DNA from: JBBSUQ01 sp038234235
GTDB taxonomy: Bacteria; Bacteroidota; Bacteroidia; Flavobacteriales_D; Crocinitomicaceae
Assembly (NCBI GenBank): GCA_038234235.1
Contig: JBBSUQ010000109.1
Location: forward strand, 1-11,040
Length of the DNA: 11,040 nucleotides
Direction of reading: 5' to 3'
Of this stretch, positions 6,120-11,040 are shown piece by piece. Every line of letters begins with the position of its first letter. Within the stretch, counting starts at the first letter, position 1. The position numbers and the translations under genes are program-made. The notes beneath the pieces are model-generated. The model was given only the letters and a program-made list of their open reading frames with translations, did no database searches and was not told the origin of the DNA.

Positions 6120-6755
6120 ATGAAACATTCTTTTTTAAATAAACTTTCGAATAGAAAGCACAGATTTTTACTAATGACAATGGCTCCATTTCTTATGCTA
6201 TTGCTCACTGCTTGTCCTCCAAAAGAATATATTCGACAAGATCTTAACGACTTGCTCAATAATAAAATGGATTTTCTTGAATTTAAAAGGGTTTACTTCG
6301 ATAACTTGAATTTTTTGCTACCAAAATGTTTTGATAAAAGAACTTATTCTAACATTACCTATAAAGATGACCAGTGTTTTTATCAAAACGATGAGCTTAA
6401 TTTGTACTTTACTTGCGAACATTTTTATGCTGATGAAGCTGAAAGTTATCAATTTATGCGCGAAGATTCAGTTAGTCAACTAGACGCAATTCATGATATG
6501 TATGTTGCCAAGCGAATAGCTACACTTAAAAAAAATAAACTCAGTATTAAAAAAGAAATTCACGAAAAATCTGAACTTGAAGGGGTATTGCAAACAATAT
6601 CTGGCGGCAGCGGATACGGAGAACAAAACACATATTTTATTGCTTCAGTAATTTTTGGAGATGAATATTTTGTTTTTCAATTTATTGGCCGACAAGGAAA
6701 TATGGATTATCTTGAAGATGATTTCCAGAAAATCATAGAATCAGTTAGATTTTGA
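6120..6755 (+). CDS. Predicted lipoprotein of unknown function
   Basis: A 211-residue protein with a type II signal peptide. A basic N region (to R15) precedes a hydrophobic core at about 16-30 and a lipobox ending LLTAC, with the lipidated Cys at 32, followed by PPKE. It would be exported and anchored, most likely in the outer membrane. The mature part is soluble and mixed alpha/beta in character. Near its end is FGDEYFVFQFIGRQGNMDYLEDDFQKIIESVRF, which resembles the closing strand-helix of small Bacteroidota lipoproteins, but I cannot name a family. There are two Cys in the mature domain (about 75 and 87). The N region is longer than usual; M19 would be too short, so the ATG at 6120 is kept. 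Its TGA overlaps the TTG start of the Nudix gene, so the two are probably co-translated, although no functional link is evident. Confidence 0.8.
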   Translation: MKHSFLNKLSNRKHRFLLMTMAPFLMLLLTACPPKEYIRQDLNDLLNNKMDFLEFKRVYFDNLNFLLPKCFDKRTYSNITYKDDQCFYQNDELNLYFTCEHFYADEAESYQFMREDSVSQLDAIHDMYVAKRIATLKKNKLSIKKEIHEKSELEGVLQTISGGSGYGEQNTYFIASVIFGDEYFVFQFIGRQGNMDYLEDDFQKIIESVRF

Positions 6756-7393
6756 ATTTTTTTGAGAGTTTTAAAAAAAGACTTCTTTTAGCTTTAGACA
6801 AAGATTTACTTGGGGAAGTGTCTCATAAAAAGATGAGTCCGCCGGCAAGAAAAACGATGGGTGAGTTAGGTGTTTTGGAGAAAGATGTCAAAATTGCATC
6901 TGTTGCTATTCATCTTTTTGCCATTGAAAATGAAGAACCGCAGTTCGTCTTAATGTTAAGATCAGATTATCCAGGAACACATAGTGCACAAGTTTCTTTT
7001 CCAGGAGGTAAGAGAGATAATTCAGATCCTGATTTAGAATATACCGCGAGACGAGAAAGTGAAGAAGAATTAGCTATTCCAGTTACCTCAGGGGAATTAG
7101 TGAAGAAACTAACGCCAATGTATATTCCAGTAAGTAATTTTTTAGTGCATCCGTTTTTGATTTTACACTCAGAAAAAATACCGATTCGAATTAATACTGA
7201 TGAAGTAAAAGAATATTTCTTTGTGCAATTGAAAGATTTATTTGATAACTCAAACATTTCAGAAACAATAATTAATAATGGTAAAATACAATTTAGAACC
7301 CCTTGTTACAATTTTGGGGAAATAATGGTTTGGGGCGCAACTGCCGTAATTCTTAGCGAATTGCAAGATGTTCTCGAAGAACTGTTTAATTAG
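6752..7393 (+). CDS. Nudix hydrolase, NudL/CoA pyrophosphatase-like
   Basis: A 213-residue Nudix protein of the UPF0035 (YeaB/NudL) group, members of which hydrolyse CoA and CoA esters to phosphopantetheine and 3',5'-ADP. Seen: LMLRSDYPGTHSAQVSFPGGKRD (67-89), which matches the group's CoA-specific signature ahead of the Nudix box, then TARRESEEELAI (98-109). This supplies the metal-binding REsxEE residues E102, E105 and E106. The usual Gly of REUxEExGU is Ala (A108) here. The start is TTG at 6752: an in-frame TAG at 6746-6748 rules out anything much earlier, and the next ATG (6833) would remove the N-terminal GEVSHKKMSPPAR segment (21-33), which the family conserves. The start overlaps the lipoprotein stop as TTGA. 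It converges on the beta-barrel gene with a 42-base gap and no clear terminator. Confidence 0.86.
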   Translation: MNFFESFKKRLLLALDKDLLGEVSHKKMSPPARKTMGELGVLEKDVKIASVAIHLFAIENEEPQFVLMLRSDYPGTHSAQVSFPGGKRDNSDPDLEYTARRESEEELAIPVTSGELVKKLTPMYIPVSNFLVHPFLILHSEKIPIRINTDEVKEYFFVQLKDLFDNSNISETIINNGKIQFRTPCYNFGEIMVWGATAVILSELQDVLEELFN

Positions 7394-7435
7394 AAAAATC
7401 AGACTTATAAAAAAACGTTCTCCTCAATTGTTGAA

Positions 7436-8932
7436 TTAAAACCTTACCCTAGCAAATCCGAAAGCTGAAGAAATACTATTCCCGTTTTTAGAGAAAAATG
7501 AGATTGCATCTGTTGAAGAAATCCCCGCTTCGTAACTTCCATTTTTTAATATAAAATTTATGCCCACAGGAATGTTGTTTTTATAAATTCCGCCACCATA
7601 ATATCCGGCACTTAATGCCAACCACTTAACTGGTCTTACTTCGCCACCTATAGAATAAATTGTATTTTGAATACTTCCTGGGTTTTCAGAATCAAAAGGT
7701 GCAATAATATCAATACCGATATTTAAAATACCACCTGTTTTTATACTTGCTCCAAAACGAATATCAGCTGCATTTTTAACCTTTACTTTTTCTTCACCTT
7801 TTAATTCGAAAATACCGCCATCTTTCAAAAACTGATTTATAGATCTATTTATATTTTCGTTGCTTATACCGTTTACACTAATATTTCCTAATAAAGTATC
7901 TTTCACTCTATAAACGTTTCGGTTGTAAGTAACCGAACCAATATTGTTAACTGCAACAGCGACTTTAAGTGAGTTAAAAAACACCATACTCGCAGATAAA
8001 TCGTAACCGTAACCAGTGCCAACTATTTTTGGAAATCCGCCTGGTTGAGTAGGTTGCGCTGATGGATTGGACTCCTGTGCCATGCCGTAATTAATATTAA
8101 ATGAAGGAGAAATGGAAGAGTAAAAATACAAACCTGTTTCATCTGATTTCATGCTAAAAGCAGCCATTGATTGTATGTATCTTCCGCCAACACCGCCATA
8201 AAGGGCAAAAGTTGAGTCGTTTCCAAAGATTTTGCGACCGTAACCGAAGTTAAAATAACGATTCCACTGCATTTTAACTTCTGAGCCCTTTGTAATTGTA
8301 CTTATATTTAAAGGTACTCCAATAAAACCTTGTATTACATGATCTAAACTGTCTTGCGAAATGTTATCATTGTTGGCAATTACAGAAGTATCTTGTCCAT
8401 AAACCACGGTTAGTGAATCGAAATAGGAGGAGAGTTTTCCTCTGAAAATTAAATCTGTAGTTTGTTTATTAAATTTTGAATAATAATTATACTGTTCAGT
8501 AACATTGAATGCTATACCGCCAAATTTTGCAGATTGGTAGGCGAAACCGAACCAATTGTAGTTTACATTAATTGCAATTCCTGCTTCAGCATATTCAGCA
8601 GCGGCTTCTTGTTGTCTTTGCCAGTCTACTTTTGAAGTATCTTTTCCACTGGCCTGCTGTCTCAAAAGTTTTAATAAATTTCTAAGTTTATCCGAAGAAA
8701 GACTGTCAGAATAGATTCCAAAACCGAATTCACTTGTACCTAAAGTAAATTTTTTCCCTTCATATCCGCTTCCCCAACCAAGAGTTGAAGTATTGATACC
8801 TAAACAATGATAGTCGGTTACGAAAGTTGTTGCGACACCTTTACCTACGGCAGGATAAGCCACTCCTTGTGTTTGAGCCATTGCGATTTGTGAAAAAATG
8901 AGCAAAAGCAGTGTGTATAAATATTTTTTCAA
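7436..8932 (-). CDS. Outer-membrane beta-barrel protein, possibly DUF5723 family
   Basis: A 498-residue exported protein from the chosen TTG start at 8932. This gives MKKYLYTLLLLIFSQIAMAQ, a textbook Sec signal with predicted cleavage after AMA at 19. The frame stays open to a TTG at 9028, but that adds 32 residues before the signal and has no ATG, so it is unlikely. The mature protein is rich in alternating Gly/aromatic strands (for example INVNYNWFGFAYQ, RYFNFGYGRKIFG, SAGYYGGGIYKNN) and ends FGFARVRF. The C-terminal Phe is typical of outer-membrane barrels. A Pro/Gln/Ser-rich stretch (SNPSAQPTQPGG) probably lies in a surface loop. Architecture resembles the DUF5723 / FadL-PorV-like barrels of Bacteroidota; transport or adhesion are both possible and the substrate is unknown. 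It is monocistronic by context, convergent with the Nudix gene. Confidence 0.82.
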   Translation of the reverse strand: MKKYLYTLLLLIFSQIAMAQTQGVAYPAVGKGVATTFVTDYHCLGINTSTLGWGSGYEGKKFTLGTSEFGFGIYSDSLSSDKLRNLLKLLRQQASGKDTSKVDWQRQQEAAAEYAEAGIAINVNYNWFGFAYQSAKFGGIAFNVTEQYNYYSKFNKQTTDLIFRGKLSSYFDSLTVVYGQDTSVIANNDNISQDSLDHVIQGFIGVPLNISTITKGSEVKMQWNRYFNFGYGRKIFGNDSTFALYGGVGGRYIQSMAAFSMKSDETGLYFYSSISPSFNINYGMAQESNPSAQPTQPGGFPKIVGTGYGYDLSASMVFFNSLKVAVAVNNIGSVTYNRNVYRVKDTLLGNISVNGISNENINRSINQFLKDGGIFELKGEEKVKVKNAADIRFGASIKTGGILNIGIDIIAPFDSENPGSIQNTIYSIGGEVRPVKWLALSAGYYGGGIYKNNIPVGINFILKNGSYEAGISSTDAISFFSKNGNSISSAFGFARVRF

Positions 8933-9055
8933 AGCGTAGATTTTTAAAAATTGAATTCGTGAAGATATTAAAAAAGTTGAGATGTATTTTTCTGATTTCA
9001 AAAAATATTGCTCTATATGAGAAATCAAAATAAAAAGTTAGCTACTTATTAAATT

Positions 9056-9063
9056 CAAATTTA
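9056..9063 (-). promoter_or_regulatory. Candidate -7 box for the beta-barrel gene
   Basis: TAAATTTG on the minus strand fits TAnnTTTG. It would start transcription near 9049, giving a leader of about 115 nt before the TTG at 8932. A long leader is unusual but allows regulation. No matching -33 element was seen, and the octamer is common by chance in AT-rich DNA. Confidence 0.35.
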
Positions 9064-9103
9064 GGAAATTAAAGAAGGAAATAGATGTGAAAATATAGGG
9101 AAT

Positions 9104-9140
9104 AAAAAAAGGAAGAAAATCTTTAGAAATCCTTCCTTTT
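9104..9140 (-). terminator. Possible intrinsic terminator of the small membrane-protein gene
   Basis: AAAAGGAAG (9107-9115) pairs with CTTCCTTTT (9132-9140), a 9-bp stem with a 16-nt loop. On the minus strand it runs into further T residues (9106-9104). It lies about 200 bases past the stop of the gene ending at 9338. The distance and large loop make it a weak call. On the plus strand the tail is only the stem's own four T, so minus is preferred. Confidence 0.4.
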
Positions 9141-9337
9141 CTGCTAAACTATGCTAAAACTATAAAACTGTTATGGAAAATTGTTGACCTTTTCAATAAC
9201 ATTGGTAAAATTACAACCCATTTTCGGATTGACAATTATTATATTGTTAATTTATTCTAAAATGTTAGTTTTATTGGTTTAAATTATAGTTGTAAGAATT
9301 GTTTAAACTAGATTTCAATATCGTTAATTTATGAAAG

Positions 9338-9823
9338 TTAAGATAATAATTTTGAAATTAAATTATCAAGATCATTTAACGGAATTTTAATATTTGATTT
9401 TACTTCATTTTTACCATCGAAAATTACCAAATTGCCTAATGTTTCATTATTCTTTACCATTTCAGTTTTTAGTATAGAGAACTGAGCTGTATTTCTGTTT
9501 AAATTAAATTTTTTTAAATTGATAAATTTAGTTTTTGCTCTATACTCAATTTTGTCATTAATGAAAGAAAATTCTTCATAACCATTGAAATTCCAGGACA
9601 ATAATTTAAAAAGGTAATAAGAAACTCCCCAAAATAGAATAGCACTTATTACAATTCCATAACTAAATCTTTCGCTATTTTGATGGTTAAGGAATGTTAC
9701 TAGAATGGGTATAATTAAACCAATTAATAAAAAAAGACTAAGAATTGAAATAACAAATATGGAGGGTTTAGAACCTCTAATTGTAATTTTTGAAATTGGA
9801 TTACCTTCTGTTACAATATTCAA
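9338..9823 (-). CDS. Small membrane protein with two N-terminal helices, unknown function
   Basis: A 161-residue protein I do not recognise. Two membrane helices are visible at about 20-45 and 55-75, with only a short loop between them. A soluble C-terminal domain (about 78-161) of alternating strands ends in a helix (PLNDLDNLISKLLS). This helix-pair plus compact beta domain recalls bacterial PH-like membrane proteins (bPH/YdbT-like), but that is a resemblance of layout only. The only sensible start is TTG at 9823, because an in-frame TAA lies immediately before it and no ATG occurs until residue ~121. The coding frame may therefore be complete with a TTG start, or truncated by that TAA. It lies alone between two non-coding stretches; a 7/8 -7-like box TTAATTTG is at 9862-9869. 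Confidence 0.65.
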   Translation of the reverse strand: MNIVTEGNPISKITIRGSKPSIFVISILSLFLLIGLIIPILVTFLNHQNSERFSYGIVISAILFWGVSYYLFKLLSWNFNGYEEFSFINDKIEYRAKTKFINLKKFNLNRNTAQFSILKTEMVKNNETLGNLVIFDGKNEVKSNIKIPLNDLDNLISKLLS

Positions 9824-9912
9824 TTATCTCGTATTTGAAATTAGTTTATTTGATGACATGCCAAATTAAACATATTTTTTGAATATTGAACTAAAACTAA
9901 AAAGACTAATTT

Positions 9913-9966
9913 ATAGCCCGGATAGGAGCAACTACCGTGTAGTGCGGATAGCCGGAAATAGCTACA
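9913..9966. repeat. REP-like palindromic intergenic element (Flavobacterium-type pattern)
   Basis: A 50-odd-base imperfect palindrome, much GC-richer than its surroundings. Outer TAGC (9914-9917) pairs with GCTA (9961-9964). CCGG (9918-9921) pairs with CCGG (9952-9955). The tip is a perfect ACTAC-CGT-GTAGT hairpin (9931-9943). The motif order, a left GGAGC-like half and a right GCGGATAGCCGG-like half, recalls a repeat I remember from between genes in Flavobacterium genomes. That comparison is from memory and unverified. It is the only copy in this window. It lies 90 bases beyond the 5' side of the minus gene. Confidence 0.6.
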
Positions 9967-10000
9967 AATAACCAAAACTATAATGTAAATACCAAGTCAG

Positions 10001-10095
10001 CAATCTGTAATTTGCAATCTGCAATCTGCAATCTGCATTCTGCAATCTGCCAATCTGCCAATGTGCCAATCTGAAATCTGTCAATTTGCAATTTA
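10001..10095. repeat. Tandem heptamer array, 13 imperfect units of CAATCTG
   Basis: Units with consensus CAATCTG, period 7, run from 10001 (CAATCTG, TAATTTG, three exact CAATCTG, CATTCTG, CAATCTG). The period then changes to 8 for three units (CCAATCTG, CCAATGTG, CCAATCTG), followed by AAATCTG, TCAATTTG and CAATTTA. Drift is greatest at the ends and least in the middle. It is non-coding, sits in the 320-base gap upstream of the ABC transporter ATG, and its last unit abuts the -33 region of the candidate natA promoter. Unit-number change is a plausible source of expression variation (inference). Confidence 0.9.
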
Positions 10096-10115
10096 TAATC
10101 TCAACAAAAAAAAAC

Positions 10116-10123
10116 TATATTCG
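10116..10123 (+). promoter_or_regulatory. Candidate -7 box for the ABC transporter operon
   Basis: TATATTCG matches TAnnTTTG at 7 of 8 positions, with the same flanking A-rich run that often precedes Bacteroidota promoters. It is 20 bases before the ATG at 10144, giving a short leader. The expected -33 site would fall about 10093-10097, at the edge of the heptamer array. Confidence 0.4.
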
Positions 10124-10143
10124 CAATACTAAAATAGAAACAG

Positions 10144-10923
10144 ATGATAGAAGTAGCAAATCTCTCCAAATCTTTTGTGCTTAACAGGCAACAACGAAAG
10201 GAGTTAAATACAAATGATAGCGAAGCAATTGCTGTACAAGATGTGTCTTTTATTTGCCAACCAGGAAGAATATTTTCACTACTTGGACCAAATGGTGCTG
10301 GAAAAACGACTATAATGCGTATGCTCTCCACGATTTTTAAACCAACTTCGGGCATAATTATTTTGAATGGTATAGACGCCGTTAAAAATCCGATAGAGGC
10401 TCGCAAACAAGTGGGATTTCTTACTGGATCTACTGGTTTGTATGCCCGCCTAACGCCAAATGAATTGGTTGATTATTTTGGAAATCTATATGGCGTTGAA
10501 AAAGATGAAATTCAAAAACGGAAGCAATATTATTTTGACTTACTGGATATGAATGAGTTTAAAGACAAACGCATTGGGAAATTGAGCACTGGAATGAAGC
10601 AAAAAGTTTCGATTACCCGCACAATGATACACAATCCCGATATTGTTGTGTTTGATGAACCAACGAGTGGACTAGACGTAATAACGGCAGAAAATATTAT
10701 AAAATTAATTAGGAACTGTAAAAACGAAGGCAAAACAGTTATATTTTCTAGTCATATTATGAGCGAAGTAGATTTGCTTTGTGATGATTTAGCGATAATA
10801 CACAAAGGAAAGTTAGTGTATTCAGATACTATGGAGAATTTTAGATTGAATATGCAAACACCAAACCTTACAAGTGAGTTTATAAAAGTGATTGAAAACA
10901 ATAATAATATTGAAACAGTATGA
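10144..10923 (+). CDS. natA: ABC transporter ATP-binding protein, NatA-like exporter subunit
   Basis: A 259-residue ATPase of an ABC-2 type exporter, acting at the cytoplasmic face of the inner membrane. Complete motif set: Walker A GPNGAGKTT (48-56), a Q-loop region reading GFLTGSTGLYARLTPNE (91-107), signature LSTGMKQK (147-154), Walker B IVVFDEP (167-173), D-loop SGLD (175-178) and switch His in SSHIM (H204). The Q-loop has no Gln but carries the GSTGLY...RLT pattern of NatA proteins. NatA/NatB of Bacillus is an electrogenic Na+ exporter, and that substrate is inferred here from homology and from the NatB-like permease next door. Its TGA overlaps the permease ATG as ATGA, so expression is coupled. 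The upstream heptamer array and -7-like box are the probable control region. ATG at 10144 gives the typical MIEVANLSKSF N terminus. Confidence 0.9.
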   Translation: MIEVANLSKSFVLNRQQRKELNTNDSEAIAVQDVSFICQPGRIFSLLGPNGAGKTTIMRMLSTIFKPTSGIIILNGIDAVKNPIEARKQVGFLTGSTGLYARLTPNELVDYFGNLYGVEKDEIQKRKQYYFDLLDMNEFKDKRIGKLSTGMKQKVSITRTMIHNPDIVVFDEPTSGLDVITAENIIKLIRNCKNEGKTVIFSSHIMSEVDLLCDDLAIIHKGKLVYSDTMENFRLNMQTPNLTSEFIKVIENNNNIETV

Positions 10924-11040
10924 TTTTTACAATTTTTAAAAAAGAACTAAAAGATACGCTAAGAGATAGACGTACTTTAATGATGATGATTGTGATACCG
11001 GTTTTGCTGTTTCCAGTAATTCTAAGTGTTTTTATGAAGT
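10920..11040 (+). CDS. natB: ABC-2 permease, NatB-like, truncated at the window end
   Basis: Only the first 40 codons are visible. The start reads MIFTIFKKELKDTLRDRRTL (1-20), followed by a hydrophobic helix MMMIVIPVLLFPVILSVFM (21-39). The KELKDTLRDRRTLM pattern followed by a Pro-containing first helix is the typical opening of NatB-type ABC-2 permeases, some of which carry a C-terminal CPBP protease domain. Which type this is cannot be told from the fragment. It overlaps natA by four bases (ATGA), with the ATG at 10920. Confidence 0.85.
   Translation, partial: MIFTIFKKELKDTLRDRRTLMMMIVIPVLLFPVILSVFMK

Larger units (their letters stand above)
8933..9337. other. Non-coding stretch upstream of the beta-barrel gene
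   Basis: About 400 bases without a credible gene on either strand. It holds the candidate -7 box at 9056-9063 and the hairpin at 9104-9140. It also holds a tiny imperfect tandem repeat, GCTAAACTAT then GCTAAAACTAT (about 9142-9162). The rest (about 9165-9337) is AT-rich and I see nothing interpretable in it. Confidence 0.6.

Noticed and set aside
7394..7435. Bidirectional terminator between the convergent Nudix and beta-barrel genes
   Set aside because: Only a short A-run and a weak CAATTGTTG stem are present; no stem with a following T-tract in either direction.
10001..10095. CRISPR array
   Set aside because: Units are contiguous 7-8-mers with no spacers, and no cas gene is nearby.
10001..10095. 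Coding repeat
   Set aside because: The period shifts between 7 and 8, breaking any frame, and no ORF spans it.
10101..10733. Minus-strand frames opposite natA
   Set aside because: They are antisense to a complete ABC ATPase with all motifs.

Overview
The window looks like ordinary chromosome from a low-GC member of the Bacteroidota, most like Flavobacteriia or a related class. The gene repertoire fits: a Bacteroidota-type FabI, a DUF7033/polysaccharide-deacetylase protein and a NatA-type ABC protein. Upstream regions carry TAnnTTTG-like -7 boxes rather than Shine-Dalgarno sites, and a Flavobacterium-style palindromic repeat is present. Several genes appear to start with GTG or TTG. This placement is inference; no marker gene was compared by search.

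Left part (1-4245, all +). Four genes are packed with no gaps: the 3' part of a UDP-GlcNAc 2-epimerase (wecB), a DUF7033-like deacetylase whose ATG abuts the wecB stop in the same frame, a DUF423 membrane protein (8-base overlap), and a PhnP-like metallo-beta-lactamase-fold phosphodiesterase (GTGA overlap). After a 111-base gap with a candidate promoter comes fabI (enoyl-ACP reductase). The first two genes suggest surface-polysaccharide work; the next two look like housekeeping passengers.

Middle (4246-6000). A gene-poor stretch holds AT-rich inverted repeats, then a minus-strand zinc-ribbon protein of unknown function. Next comes the most interesting object: a compact, GC-richer, hairpin-dense segment (about 5335-5568, minus strand) bracketed by a -7-like box and a clear intrinsic terminator, with no convincing ORF. 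It is a strong candidate for a structured non-coding RNA of about 230 nt. A LapA/DUF1049 small membrane protein lies upstream on the same strand.

Right part (6001-11040). A divergent pair begins with lapA(-) and a lipoprotein gene(+); the lipoprotein gene is coupled by TTGA overlap to a NudL-like CoA pyrophosphatase. Convergent to these is a large outer-membrane beta-barrel protein (-). A 405-base non-coding gap with a hairpin follows, then a small two-TM protein (-). Next are a REP-like palindrome and a 13-unit heptamer array (CAATCTG) directly upstream of a natA-natB type ABC exporter, whose permease gene runs off the window end.

No tRNA, rRNA, CRISPR array, insertion sequence or phage gene was seen. 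The best leads for something undescribed are the ncRNA candidate and the repeat-bearing promoter region of the ABC transporter.
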